Assembly (NCBI GenBank): GCA_029339505.1
Contig: JAQISU010000119.1
Coordinates: 1,306,501-1,370,500 of the forward strand
Direction: 5' to 3'
Length of the DNA: 64,000 nt
Source of the DNA: Unio delphinus
Taxonomy: Eukaryota > Mollusca > Bivalvia > Unionida > Unionidae
Position 1 is the first letter of the stretch. Every line of letters starts with the position of its first letter. Below, one piece after another: positions 34,480 to 48,837 of this stretch. Under the pieces are notes generated by a model. That model was not told the origin of the DNA and made no database searches. It was given only the letters and a program-made list of their open reading frames with translations. The translations under genes were made by a program, and so were the position numbers.

Positions 34480-35040
34480 ATGGAGAAGGTCTTAGCCAGC
34501 ATTTACTACGATCCAGCTCACCCTGCAGGTTACGGAGGTATTCAGAAATTGTATCGTGCTGCAAAAACTCGCCTGAAAAAGCTTCGTTTACCTCATGTAC
34601 AACGATGGTTACAAGAACAAGCGACGTACACTTTACACAAACCCATTCGACACAAATTTTATAGACGTCGCACTCAAGTAGAAGGCATCGATCATCAATG
34701 GCAATCCGATTTAGCCGATGTCTCTCATTTAGCCACCTACAATCGTGGCTACAAATATTTGTTTTGTGTCATCGACGTCTTTTCTAAATTTGCCTGGGTC
34801 GTACCATTGACATCCAAATCGAGCGGAGAGTTAGTACGAGCTTTGCAACTGGTGTTGAAACAAAGTGGTCGTCACCCTCTTCGATGGAAAACCGACAAAG
34901 GCACCGAGTTTCTGAACCAAGCTTTCCAACGAGAATTAAAGAAACGTGACATTCATTTTATCACCACCGGAAATTCTGAAACCAAAGCCAGTATTGTGGA
35001 ACGATGTATTCAACAGCGATCCAACTCTGAATATCCCTAA
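34480..35040 (+). pseudogene. INT: DDE integrase, 3'-truncated (element C)
   Basis: The 186-codon frame retains all three catalytic positions: D in Q-S-D-L-A-D, D in K-T-D-K-G-T-E-F and E in A-S-I-V-E-R. It then becomes unrelated sequence immediately after the catalytic Glu, so the C-terminal domain is lost. It is clearly different from the copy B integrase. The break point at about 35015 marks the right limit of recognisable element C sequence. Confidence 0.88.
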
Positions 35041-37086
35041 TTGTTCTATATTGCAGTTGATGACGATGAGTGCAGCGATTAAGTGCAACACAACTCCTAA
35101 CAGGATGCGGATGTAATTCAAAGTACATTGAAAGGAATTTCGTCGAAGTTCGTTTGACGTAGAAAGTCGGTTCATGATGATAATGCGGTCCTTTTGCACG
35201 TCAAATTGCAATGACCTGTAACCAGTGTAATTACATGCAATGAACGTAACGTCTCCAGTGTAATCATAAGCCATGGCTTAAATTCACCTCTCATTCAAAT
35301 CCAGACAGTAGTAACATTAAATCTTTTGAACCCGGATGACGAGGTGGGGTGGGGTAACTGGTAGTATTTGGGTGCAACATTTGTTTAAAACAGATGAGAT
35401 GCAATTAAGTAGTATGTGTGTGACAGGGGTCTCGGGTCCTGAGCGTTATTCGTACAATATTGCACAAGCCCACTTGTCAGAGGTATTGCACAACTTGGAA
35501 AAACAACACTCTAAACCACTTCCCCCTAATACTTGCTATCAAGGAGATGACCGCCCACGGTGTAATCGCCCTGTTCGAATATAGAATGTATATGGTAAAC
35601 TGAGATAATATATTGAACAAAGAAACTACAATTCCCCGTAAAGATAAATAAACAATTTAATCAAAACATACACAGTGAAATTTCCTTTTCTTCTGAATGC
35701 ACGTGGTTTTAGAATTAACTTTAACCGAATTACAAATAAATGGCATATAGAATTAAACAAATTTAGCCGTTGTATGGGTGATAGCTAATTTCATCATAAG
35801 AATCGAGTGTTCAATAAAATTCGTCCACGTTGTTCGGTTTGTTTTCATGACCTGTTTCGTCGAACTGCTTCTCTGCTCTATTCTCGAACTCTGACGTGTC
35901 CTCTGTGTTAATGTTTGCTCCTTGCAACTCTTACTTCACAATTCCTTTTCCCCGTCTTGTACTTCATCTATCTCCGTACTGCTCTCTCCAGATAAAACCT
36001 ATTTTCCTTTCAAAAGAAAACGTTAAATGCCCTAAGTCTCTTGTTACACTTTGATAGCTGAGACTGTCCGTTTTGCTGGTTCGAACAATCAGATATTACT
36101 ATCAGGTGATAACAATTTTACGGCTAGTAATCAACTACACATGTCTTCAGATTAATACAGCTAAACCACTTGTTAATTCAGTTTGCTTTGACCTAATACA
36201 TTATACACTTCTCGCTAACTTATCTACGACATCAAAATTCGGTGAATTCACATGTATTCCCGTAATTCATTAATTAAAGTAAGACATTAAATCTTAGAAC
36301 ACAATCATTATTCAAACAATATGATAAATTCAAGAATGAACATAACACTTTCCAATCATAACTCCACGTAGTGGTTTTACAACATCAATTAACACTACAT
36401 CATTCTTACTATGAATTAAGGTAAGAATTCTAATTCATAATTCAAAAGAACATTACTAAATTAATGTAACAAATGAAACTATTCATACAAATGTATTAAC
36501 AAATCATGCAGATCTGTAACTAAGAAACATTATATCAATTAACATCATAATAAGTGTGGATTTGAAACAAATACCTCGTGTTTTTGGTGCACTTCTGCCG
36601 TAGGACTTTGGCGGTCTTTTTCTGAGCCTATTGTTTTCGAAGGTACTGCTATAAAATAACCTCCGGAGTCTTTATTTCAGAATTAATAACACTACACTGT
36701 TCTAAATTGCAGAGGTACTTCCAAGACTGAAGTAAATTTTAACTAGTGGATACATATATATATATATTCTAAGATTTCCTCGTGTAGAACACACCCCTTA
36801 TTCCACAGCGACCAATCAGAACCAATATAATTTCTCGCGCCTTCCCTTCAAAGTCACTTCGTCAGCTTGTCAAGATGCCACGCTTTGGTTTTAAATAACA
36901 CCCTGTCTGTTTCAAATCAACTCTGACATGTTTTGTGAGAGAATGACCCTTCCAGGAGGTCACTTTCGGCCAGTCTGATTTAAACAAACACAGTTAACTG
37001 GGTGAACCGATTAGAAAAATCTCTCTCTGTGTAGAATGTCCCATAAATCTAACAAATGGCTGCTGGCTAGAACTAGGAGTTATTTA
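35041..37086. other. AT-rich host DNA, no gene recognised
   Basis: Includes a minus-strand frame (34936-35274) with a hydrophobic segment and a plus-strand frame at 35336-35584, neither of which I can assign. The remainder is non-coding with small AT repeats. Confidence 0.6.
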
Positions 37087-37200
37087 ATGGATCAAATGAT
37101 GTTTATGTTCGATCAAACGTTTGAAAAATTTGGTTTTGCCTGAACAGCTAGGTCCAGCAATGAACATGTTAAAAGGATGACGAAGAAACAAGGCATCCCA
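37087..37200 (-). pseudogene. Inverted fragment of an element C-type packaging ATPase
   Basis: The complement of 37087-37200 aligns with 31310-31425 (Walker A region of the element C ATPase) at roughly 85 percent identity by eye, including the stretch encoding G-P-S-G-S-G. It is therefore a relic of another, separately inserted relative, not a duplication of 31231-31962. The left end is in AT-rich DNA; the right end passes into the TATC array. Confidence 0.85.
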
Positions 37201-37256
37201 AATCTCTTTTTGCATCTTCCTTTATCTCTCTTTTCATTCTCTGAATCTATATTTCT

Positions 37257-38042
<786 letters not shown>

Positions 38043-39626
38043 GAAGGGGCAAGATTCAGGCGATCTATTAATAAAACATTAGGTGAGGCTACAGAACCAT
38101 CAGTTAGATTTATGGAGGAAGCCGTGTCAATGGGTATTCTTTCTAGTATAGTGATGTATTCATTTAGAGTGGGACTGTTGTTGCTAATTAGATCCTTTGT
38201 TTATTCAGCAGCCAGACTGACTGCTAGGAACATTGTTCCATTTTTATGGTAAAGTATCTGACCTGAGATAACGCAGATATTCGGTTACTTAAAAACGACC
38301 AGGTCATGCTGACCAGACGTAAGCGACTCGGGGAGAAAAGCGTGGGAAAATACATTTTACTCGGATTGGTCACGGTTAAATAAGGGAGGGGGGGTGGGTT
38401 CACGCGAAATTTCATAGGACTAAATATTGCCCCATCGAAATAAGAAATAGGTCTAAATTTTTCTGCAAAAACTAGGAGTGTGTGACACCAACAACACAAA
38501 GGTACAGTGTCACAATTCCATGTAATTTGTTGATGAAATTTGTGTTTGCTTTAGTTTACAGGTCTTGCATGATTTCATTTGATACATTTGTATAAAAATG
38601 TGCTTTTGAATTATTAATCGGAAGTCTTACATTAATTCTTAGTTAATTGATGTCGAAAAACACTATGCTGAATTATGGGTAGGAAGTGGTACGTTAATTC
38701 TTGAATTTATCAACTTGTTTGCATAATGATTAGGTTCTATGAATTTAAAGCCTTTCATTGGTTAATGATTTACGAGAATACATGTGAATTCACCGAATTT
38801 AGTTTTCATAGATGATTTAGGGACAGTGTATTCACTTTATTTGCTGTGTAAATTAACGCGGGGCCAGAATTCAAAGCCTCGATGTATAGTGCCTTAAGGC
38901 GTAATGAATTAGCAATTTGTTTAACTATGGTCATTTGAGGACATCTGTAGTTAATTAGTAGCCGTAAAGTCTGTTGACCACTAATATAAATATCTGATTT
39001 TCGAACCAGGAATAATGAGAATTCTCAACTGTATCAATTATAACGAGATACATAGGGTTGCTTATTTTCTTTTGAAAGGGAGAAAATAGCTTTTAGGAAC
39101 GTCTTGAGGTTACGTAAACTGAGACGTACACTTTGGAAAAGAACTTGGAAACGGGAATTGCAGTGAAGCATATTCCAGTGGAAAAAATCCGGCATCGAGC
39201 GGAAATCCTACGTGTGCATGGATTATCTAGGGACGGATGATAGGACGCGTCTTATCGAACCAACAGAGAACGGGGACCGTGAACTGTCAGGTTATGAAAA
39301 CGAGCAAGGCGTTGACTTCGATTGTACCTCTCGATCTTATGATGATTTAAAGCTATCAGTAACAGATCGGCTAATTGATTTAAATCTAGTTCGAATTTTA
39401 TTGTAATTCGGTGAAAGTTTCATTAGAGTAGAGTGTAATCCTAATGAAAGGAAACTTCATAATTGTGTAAATACTTGATTAAATTGCTTGTTTATCTTTA
39501 CAGGGGCTCGTAGTTATTTGTTCAATATACCTGCTCAGTTTACTATATCTATTCTCATACTCGAACCGGGCAATTATATCGAGGACTGTCATCTCACAGA
39601 TAACGAGTACCGAAAAGGGAGTGGGT

Positions 39627-39632
<6 letters not shown>
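38043..39632. other. Host DNA, no gene recognised
   Basis: No convincing coding frame. A 64-codon frame at 39212-39406 has no domain support. Confidence 0.6.
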
Positions 39633-39684
<52 letters not shown>

Positions 39685-39705
39685 TATATATATAGATATA
39701 TATAT

Positions 39706-39760
<55 letters not shown>

Positions 39761-39776
39761 TATATAGATATCTATA

Positions 39777-39834
<58 letters not shown>

Positions 39835-39953
39835 TATATACATACATTCATACATACATACAAACATACATGCATTCATACATACATACAGACATACATA
39901 CATACATACATACATACATACATACATACATACATACATACATACATACATAC
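39633..39953 (+). repeat. (TA)n and (CATA)n microsatellite
   Basis: TA with TAGATA interruptions to 39840, then CATA units. Confidence 0.98.
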
Positions 39954-40639
39954 TGAGAGGGCTTGATCATTCGTGCTTTAAATTTTAACAAAATCAAAAT
40001 GTATGATGTGTCGAGTTATTTGTTCTTTCAGGTCGGAATTTTCTTTCTTCAAATTATTGAATTCAAGTGTTTATTTCTTCTGGAAAATGCAAAAGTGATT
40101 TGATAAATTACTTGGTTTGAGACATTCACTGGAATTTATAAAGTGTATTCAAACTTGGAATTATATTTCTGTGAGTCTTCAAAAGACTGTTGATACATGA
40201 ACACACTAAGAGCAATAACAGAGACGTCATCGTCTTCAGTTTTTGAATTTATTGTGGGCTTCAGTTTTCAGTACCATGATTTACTAGGACCTGTGTCTGT
40301 AATGCTTGGATTATTTTTGTGATTTAATTCGCAAAATCATAAGTACTTTTGACTCTTTTTAACTTTGTAATCATAGGAATAATATTATTTGTTGAATTTA
40401 TTATGCTTATGGTATTAACTCTTTTTTTGTTACTTATTTTATGAGCAAAGTCTCGTAACAAAACAAACAAGTAATATTTTTAATTAATTAATTGAAAAGA
40501 GTGTTGGGCTAGGGAAGACGGAAAACGCATTTTTATGTTGCAGATATAATTATCTAAGTGTTACAATATAGCAGGTAAGCAAAACAGCACCTCTGAGTTA
40601 TTTTCCATTTGAATTAAATACATCAAATAATTAATATCA
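39954..40639. other. AT-rich host DNA, nothing recognised
   Basis: No coding frame and no repeat beyond short AT tracts. Confidence 0.6.
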
Positions 40640-42360
40640 CAAAATAAAGTTAAAAAAAATATAACATAGTAAGAGTGGGAAGGAGACTCATGTCAGTCTA
40701 GATCATCTATTAGGTAAAATAGATTATCTAATAGGTCATATATTAGGTATAATATATGATCTATTAGGTCATTTATTAGGTACAATAGATCATCTATTTG
40801 ATCATTTAGTAGGTATAACAGATCATCTATTAGGTCATCTATTAGGTCATCTAATAGGTATAACAGATCATTTATTATGTCATCTATTAGGTCATCTATT
40901 AGATATAATAGATCATCTATTAGGTCATCTATTAGGTATAAAAGGTCATCCATTAGGTACAATAGATCATCTGTTAGGTCGGTATAGCAAGTTACATCGC
41001 AGTTTATTCCGTCCTTACTTTTAAAACCGAAGTGTAAGGAATACTTATTGTTATTAATATCTGTGTCGTCTGCTAAATGTACAATATAGTTTTATTTATG
41101 TCCTTTGGGTTAACGACATATTTCTTTAATTCAGTGGCTGAATGTAACTGTTGTAATGTACATGCACAACAAGTCAAAACGTGTCGAACTCTCATTCACG
41201 TGTCGAACTCTCATTCACGTATCTAACTCTCATTCACGTGTAGAACTTTCATTCACGCGTCGAACTCTCATTCACGCGTCGAACTCTCATTCACGTGTCC
41301 AAATAAAGTTAAAAATAAAACATAGTAAGAGTGGGAAGGAGTTTCATGTTAGTCTAGATCATCTATTAGGTCATTTATTTGGTCATCTATTAGCTATAAT
41401 AGATCATCTATTAGGACATCTTTTAGGTATAATAGATCATCTTTTAGGTCATATATTAGGTATATCATATGATCTATTAGGTCATCTATTAGGTACAATA
41501 GATCATCTATTAGGTATAACAGATCATATATTAGGTCATATCAGGTCATCTAATAGGTATAATAGATCATTTATTATGTCATCTATTAGGTCATCTATTC
41601 GGTATAATAGATCATCTATTAGGTCATCCATTAGGTATAAAAGGTCATCTATTAGGTACAATAGATCATATATTAGGTCATCAATTAGGTCATCATTAAG
41701 GTATAATAGATCATATATTAGGTCATATATATGGTCATTTATGAGGTATAATAGCTAATTTATTAGGTCATCTATTAGATCATCTATTAGGCATAACAGT
41801 TCATATATTAGGTCATCTATTAGGTCTTCTATTAGGTACAAAAGTTCATGTGTTAGGTCATTGATTAGGGTATTTATTAGGTGTAATAGATCATTTATTA
41901 GGTCATCTATTAGGTTATTTAATAGGTATACCAGATCATTGGTTAGGTCATCTATTAGGTATAGTATATCATCTATTTTGTCATCTATTAGGTATAATAT
42001 ATCATCTATTAGGTCATCTATTAGGGATTATATATCATTTATTAGGTCATCTATTAGGTATAATAGATCATCTATTTGGTCATCTATTAGGTATAATTGA
42101 TCATTTATTAGGTCATCTATTTGGTTATCTATTAGGTATAATAGATCATCTATTAGGTCATCTATTGGGTCATCTTTAAGGTATAATATTTCATATATTA
42201 GGTCATCTATTAGTTATAATAGATCATCTATTAGGTCATCTATTAGGAATAATAGATCATTTATTAGGTCTTCTATTAGGTTACCTATTAGGTGTAATAG
42301 ATCATCTATTAGATCATCTATTAGGCCATCTATTATGTATAATAAATCATCTGTTAGGTC
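40640..42360 (+). repeat. ATCTATTAGGTC minisatellite in a tandem segmental duplication
   Basis: Unit 1 (about 40640-41305) and unit 2 (about 41306-42700) each begin with AACATAGTAAGAGTGGGAAGGA, continue with 10-30-bp variants of ATCTATTAGGTC / ATTAGGTATAATAG, then a shared ~190-bp unique block and TCGAACTCTCATTCACG repeats. The second unit is much longer through expansion of the array. Confidence 0.92.
41178..41300 (+). repeat. TCGAACTCTCATTCACG minisatellite, first array
   Basis: Six or seven 19-20-bp units (GTGTCGAACTCTCATTCAC). Confidence 0.92.
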
Positions 42361-42555
42361 GGTATAGCAAGTTACATCGCAGTTTATTATGTCCTTTCTT
42401 TTAAAACCGACGTGTAAGGAATACGTATTGTTGTTAATATCTGTGTCGTCTGCTAAATGTACAATATAGTTTTATTTATGTCCTTTGGGTTAACGACATA
42501 TTTCTTGAATTTCGTGGCTGAATGTAACTGTTGTAAAGTACATGCACAACAAGTC

Positions 42556-42750
42556 AAAACGTGTCGAACTCTCATTCACGTGTCGAACTCTCATTCACGT
42601 ATCGAACTCTCATTCACGTGTCGAACTCTCATTTACGCGTCGAACTCTCATTCACGTGTCGAACTCTCATTCACGTTTTCAAACTCTCATTCACGAGTGA
42701 AGGCTGTTTGCCTAGGTCGAGTAAAAACGTGTCGAACTCTCATTCACGAC
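42556..42750 (+). repeat. TCGAACTCTCATTCACG minisatellite, second array
   Basis: The same unit as at 41178, ending beside a dispersed repeat that recurs at 45617. Confidence 0.92.
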
Positions 42751-42882
42751 TGAATGCTGTTTGCCTAGGTCCAAGTCAAAAGCTACTTTGATTCTAGGTC
42801 ACGTAAACATCGATGGAAACTAGGAGTGCATTTGTTCTGCAGAAATATCGCGCAAGACCTAATTGCTGATTGGCCCAAATTA
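42747..42882 (+). repeat. Dispersed repeat, copy 1
   Basis: Begins near GCTGTTTGCCTAGGTCCAAG and includes CACGTAAACATCGATGG. About 90 percent identical to 45617-45757. Confidence 0.85.
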
Positions 42883-43787
42883 ATTTGTTTAGTAATTCAG
42901 TGAACTTTATTAAGTCGAAAAGGTTGAATCACCGTCAGTTCCAAGAATTTCTCATATCTTTGGATTCAGAGTATAATGACGTTACATTTTATGTAGAAGT
43001 AAGATGGCTGACCCGTGCCAAAATGTTGAAAGGAGTGTTTGATTTGAAGCAAGAAATACAATCATTCTTCGCAAGCAAGTCAAAATGTATCCCAGAGTTT
43101 GAAGACAAGGAGTGGGTTTGCGACTTTGCGTTTCTGGTCGATATAGTTAGCCACCTAAATGATGTTAATACCCGTCTACAAGGGAAAGATCAAAATCTTA
43201 ATAACATGTATGATCTTATTTCCGCACTCCAAATGAAACTTGGGCTTTGGGAACAACAGTTAAGGACAAAAATATTCACTCACTTTCCTACGTTGTTATT
43301 GTAACCAGACGTCACACAGAGGGCGGCGGATAAATACGCTTCGTTGTTATCCGACTTGAACCTTGAATTTGAAAACCGATTTCAAGATTTTAAATAGCAT
43401 CCTGTGCTTTTTGCTGCATTTGCAACGCCATTCTCCGTAGACGTGAATTTATTACCAGGAATTTTACAAATGGAACATTGTGAAATGTGTTGTGATGCAC
43501 AGTTAAAGGAGAAATTCCATCAGGTTGGTTTGGAAGAGTTTTGCAAAACATATTTGGACAAGGAGAAATTTCCTGCATTTTTCAAACATGCTCTATCGAT
43601 GATTCCGCTATTTGGAAACACTTACACGTGTGAACAGCTTTTTAGTCGGATGAAGCATATCAAATCCCAAGTGAGAACACGAATCACTGATGTGAATTTG
43701 GAAAACTGTTTGCGTGTAGCAACAACCTCAGTCGATATCGACATTGATGCACTTAGCTCTGCCAAACAAAATCAGACGTCTCACTAA
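42870..43787 (+). pseudogene. hAT-family transposase-derived gene (GTF2IRD2/ZBED-like), degraded
   Basis: Two frames (42870-43304 and 43404-43787), with stops between them, together resemble the C-terminal half of hAT-derived proteins such as GTF2IRD2 and ZBED5. The first holds the R-W-L-T-R segment followed by helical sequence; the second holds the hAT C-terminal dimerisation region with a C-E-Q-L-F-S-R-M-K motif near 43635. The N-terminal zinc finger and first catalytic Asp are absent. Clearly a decayed fragment. Confidence 0.85.
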
Positions 43788-45552
43788 AAAAATAATTTAT
43801 TATACTGTTTTGTTTAATTTTTATTATTATTTCTTAAATTGCCAAACTCTAATCTAATAAATATGTTTGATTCTCAGTTCATGTTATATTTTCTTCAAAA
43901 AAATAATATATTTCATGTTTGCTTTGAATAATAATAAATTTAAAAAATTTGGTTATACGGCCCGGTAGGAAATCTCATTTCTAAAATCTGGCCCGGCTGC
44001 TGAAAGGGTTGGCCACCCATGATGTTAGTTAAAACATATTTCTTTTATTTAGTACTCAGTTAGATTTTTTTCTAAAGGAAAGGCCACACCATATTCTAGG
44101 CTTTTGGATTCGAAATACATTGCAATGGGATGGACCAAAAATATGATTTATTATTCTGTCTATCTATCTGACCATGGATCCATCTATTACAACATACTTG
44201 TAATTGTTAGGCTCCAATCGTAATATGAAGGAAGTTAGATTAAGATAAATAGCCATTTCTTATTTTCCAATTTTATTATACATTATTATTGTCATACTTT
44301 CGAGTGGATACATTTTCTATATTTGGGTTAAAACCTCATTGTAAAGGGCAATATCAATCCAATTTCATACCACTCTAATAAACACGTGTCTTTTATTATG
44401 AGAAGAACAATACATGTGTGGCTGTGTGCCAAACGTTTGAACCCGAGATGTTGATTTGTGATTCATCATGAAATATATAATTAGTATGTGGTCCCATCTT
44501 TAAAACGTTAAAGATTTATATTAGACCTTTTAAAATTATTTTTTTCATATACAATGGCTAATACGGATATTTGAGGAATGAAGTTAAACACAGACATAAG
44601 AAATCAAGAAATGCGATATTCTCTTGTTTGACCCCCACCCCCATCTACATAACTCGTTTTGTACTGTCAGCAATTCATTGTTGTTCTAATTTTATCATAC
44701 CATATTTCAATCCTGCAATTACTTATTGGTTTAAACAGCGATACAGTCAATAATGAATTGTGTTACACTCTTTTCTGACCTTTGTGCAGTCTATACCAGC
44801 GGAAGATAAAGCACTTCAAAACTTCTGCTCATTAAAGGCACTGGTGGGTTTGGAATGCAGAAATTTAAAAATATTTTGATATTAAATAAGACTTATCGTT
44901 TGTTTATCTGTATTAATTTCTAGCGTTTGGTAAATAAAAATACAAATGATTGAATTAAATATTTGGTCAATCTTTATTTCTTTATTTCCCATATACTGAT
45001 TTTATCGTCCGAAACAGACGTCTATATATGTGAGCCATGTTGACCTACCCTATTTTGAACCTTGCGTAATTTTGCTACGTATTATATTTACAAATCAAAA
45101 ATACAAGGAGGCAGTTTTAGTGGTCACCGAACTGAAGTCTCACAGAGGCAGTCCTCTACAGAGATCGGTAAGATGGGGGATGGCAACCAAACGAAGCTCA
45201 TTCTATAAATTGGAATTGTACAAATTTATTTTAGTTTTGAAAAGCGATACATTTTACAAATATCTTTATTTAACGATAAATCAAATAAAATGTAATATAT
45301 AGAATTAAAGTCTAATTTGTTCATGTTTAGGACATATTGATATTGACAACATCCCTTAATCCCCGGGAAAATTTGAGCTACATGATGATGCATATTGTAT
45401 ACACATTGCTGCAGATTTCGACCTCGTTCTCGATATTGAGAATCCTGTCAAGGCACCTATAATTAGGAAAGGCGTGATAAAACCTGTCCGGAATTTCGGT
45501 TTGAAGAATAATGAAGGACATGTTATCAGGATATAATGCAGACCAATGTATT

Positions 45553-45555
<3 letters not shown>
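43788..45555. other. AT-rich host DNA, no gene recognised
   Basis: The hAT fragment ends in an AT-rich tail. Short frames at 44571 and 45030 have no family support. Confidence 0.6.

Positions 45556-45616
<61 letters not shown>
45556..45616 (+). repeat. (CT)n microsatellite
   Basis: About 30 CT units. Confidence 0.98.
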
Positions 45617-45619
<3 letters not shown>

Positions 45620-45757
45620 CACTAGTGAAGGCTGTCTGCCTAGGTCCAAGTCAAAAGCTACTTTGATTCTAGGTCACGTAAACATCGATGGAAACTAGGA
45701 GTGCATTTGTTCTGCATAAATATCGCGAAAGACCTAATTGGTGATATGCCCAATAAA
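45617..45757 (+). repeat. Dispersed repeat, copy 2
   Basis: Matches 42747-42882; here it is joined to a CT microsatellite rather than the 19-bp minisatellite. Confidence 0.85.
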
Positions 45758-46293
45758 TTGGAGACTGTTATATGATTTTACATTTTAAGTATTTAAATGT
45801 TCGAATTAATTTGTTTAGTGATTCTGATATTGTTATTTTTTCTATTTAGAGTCTGTGTCAGAGAAATTCAAGCACCACAGTGGAATTCTTCGGTTAATAT
45901 TCAGCCTTTGCAAGAATCGTGATAGGAAATAGGGATTTAATTATAATTTTTCATGGTCATACGGATTAGAAAACGTTTATTCCCAAAACGACAAAACATT
46001 GAGAATTATGAGAAAGTATTCAAGACCTTGAACATTTCAAAAATTCAGTTTGATTATACGAAACTTTTAAGGACACTAGAGATATTTCACTTTCACGGGA
46101 TTAAACTGAAATAAAATCTTTTAGATTTCGAACTGTGATTCGATGCCAGCACAAAAGCACACAAACACATTATAACCTTCATTCTGAATATCTTTGGATA
46201 GTTTCCGAATTGATGTGAAATTAATAGTTAAGTTAGGATAACATTCTAGGAATTCACACGCAACAAGTTTTTTTAAATATATATTAGAAAATG

Positions 46294-46295
<2 letters not shown>

Positions 46296-46375
<80 letters not shown>

Positions 46376-46420
46376 CAGACAGACAGAGAGAAAGACAGAC
46401 ATACAAACAGACAGACAGAT
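46296..46420 (+). repeat. (TA)n plus (GA)/(CAGA)n microsatellite
   Basis: Pure TA followed by purine-rich units. Confidence 0.97.
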
Positions 46421-46807
46421 TGTTAAGCTAAAATGGATTTCATAGACTGAAAGTTTGAAACCTCTAACCTGTAACTCTATTTGAGATAAATGCAATTCCG
46501 ACAACTTGTTAAGTAAGTTTGGAAAATCCCAGCGGTAATTTAGAATGATCAATATTTACTTACATAAGGACAGAATGAAGGAATCATTAAATCACACCGA
46601 TGTGTGTTCTAAATGATGTTATGCATGTTTATCTGTACCTGATGATTATCCGTATGGAATGAGATCATAAAACATGAAACAATATTGGTTACCATCAGTC
46701 TATTCTGTGTAAAAAAAACAAAAAAATAAATAATTTTTAAAGTAAGTGTATGCTTTTCAGCAAACTGAGTTGACATGAGATCGATATAACGATAAATACA
46801 ATAGTGT

Positions 46808-46810
<3 letters not shown>

Positions 46811-46876
<66 letters not shown>
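46811..46876 (+). repeat. (CT)n microsatellite
   Basis: About 33 units. Confidence 0.98.
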
Positions 46877-46880
<4 letters not shown>

Positions 46881-48440
46881 GCATATCAAATTTGGAAAGA
46901 TCCCTCTGCAGATATATAGATGCAATATTCTATGTACATCTTACACACATAGACAATGCAAAATATGAAACAGCAGATACTAATATTAGAAAGTACATGC
47001 ATATAAGTATGGCCATTGTACGCGCTACAAGTGCTTTGACAAATCAGCCAATGAGAATCCGGTGTTTTGTTTTACACTCTGTCTAAACATTCTGTTCCTT
47101 GCTTGACGCAAGTAGTATTACACGAGTAACTTGCCTGATTACTCTTCTTCTTGCCGAAATATTAACAGAAAGAGTTTTCTGGTAAGTACAGTACATTTTA
47201 ATTACTTTATGTATATTACCTAAAAGTAGGTTTTTATTTAATGATATAAGGAAAGGCTGTCTTAGAAGTGTGCATCAGCCTCACTTCCCGTAAAAGTGTA
47301 CGAATGAGCGGTAGTTCTACATCTAACACCTCGACGCTGGTATTTATGATTTTGGCGTCAGGCCCTGTAGCGTGTTTTGATGTCGACTAACATCGTTACG
47401 TAAGTCAAATTTTCAGGAATATCTCACACAGCTGGCAACTAAAAATAGGAACGCTATTCTACAAAGTCAAGTCATAATGTTTTAGTGAGATTTGACATAC
47501 TCTGATGTCTTTTCTCTAATGCATTCAAATTCTCGCAAAAGAAATGGACCTGTTTCATTGGCCTACATTTACACTTGCTAGCGATGAAAGCCGGGAATGC
47601 CAAAATTCGGTTATGTAGATTTATTATTCTTTAACGAAATGAATACAAATATAGTATGCCTATTGGAGCTGTAAGAAAAATATCCCCACATAAAACTCCC
47701 GCGACTATCGTCGCATTTTAACAAATTTAACGTATGTCAACGGAACACGTAAATGCGCTAAATTTGCTAGTTTCAGATTTTGATTCCTGCAGTAAGTATA
47801 CTAATTACATATCAATTTGTGGAACAGTGTTGATATGGGCTGCCAAGTGTGTGAGAATTTCCTGAAACTTTGTCTACTCATTCCGATGTCAACCAACATT
47901 GGAACAGTCGATACAAGCCCGTTATTTGGGTAGTAAGACATAGCAGCTTAAACAAAATTAACATGTACTATGTCTATTGTCTTATATTGCAGGATCAGTG
48001 TGAGTGGCAGCATGTTAGAAAGAAAACCTGATGTACTCTATTATAATTCATTCGCACAGCGTGAAAGATGAATGCATCCATCTCTTACTGAATTCAATGC
48101 GTGCACAAAATATTTAAACATAATTCGTACTGCTATGCAACGCAACACGATAAATTCGATAATCCTGAAAATGAACGTTCCGGTTACGTGAAATCGGCCA
48201 TGTTATCTTGGCATGAGTTCTCGACGAGTCTACTGAAACAAAATCTTATGGGAGCCGTATTGTGTCGCATGGGACAAACATCGTCTGCATCATCTTAACC
48301 TAGCTTTCTACGTCCACTTAAGATGTCAGTGTCAACAACAACAACAAAAAACTAACAAACATTTTTCCAGCAGTTGAATGCAATCTAAACTGAAATATAA
48401 TGAAATGCCTTTTTAAAATATGTATATCATATTAGTAATT

Positions 48441-48441
48441 A

Positions 48442-48522
<81 letters not shown>

Positions 48523-48553
48523 AATATATATAAAATAATAATAATATATAAAA

Positions 48554-48609
<56 letters not shown>

Positions 48610-48690
48610 TAATAATAATAATAATAAAAATAATAATAATTAATATAATAATAATAATATAATAAAATAATAATAATACTTTAATAATAA
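48441..48690 (+). repeat. Compound (AAT)n, (AAG)n and (TA)n microsatellite
   Basis: AAT units, then AAG, TA and degenerate AAT. Confidence 0.97.
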
Positions 48691-48837
48691 TAATACATGG
48701 ACATTGTTAAGCTGATTATTTCACTTGTTCCAAATTTGATCTTAAATAACACTTTAAATAGTTTTGACTTTCGTGTATTGTTTATTATTTTGTAATGATA
48801 AATCATGTATATTTTCATTCATTTAATGAATTTCTAG

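Larger units (their letters stand above)
29940..35040 (+). mobile_element. Decayed Polinton of a second lineage (element C)
   Basis: Packaging ATPase, pX-like, basic virion and DDE integrase genes lie in one plus-strand series, with TATAAAA boxes in front of at least four of them. Base composition is less AT-rich than copies A and B, and the genes are unrelated at sequence level beyond family motifs. No polymerase, capsid gene or clear terminal repeats are found, so both ends are probably lost. Multiple nonsense codons and frameshifts show it is inactive. Confidence 0.8.
45758..48440. other. Host DNA with microsatellites, no gene recognised
   Basis: Contains (TA)n at 46296-46363 followed by GA/CAGA to about 46420, and (CT)n at 46811-46876. 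A CCAAT-like site near 47045 precedes a possible first exon ending CTG|GTAAGTAC at about 47180, but no coding frame can be assigned. Confidence 0.6.

Noticed and set aside
35336..35584. Possible capsid fragment after the element C integrase
   Set aside because: A short G-V-I-A-L-F-E-like stretch in one frame is too brief to support homology.
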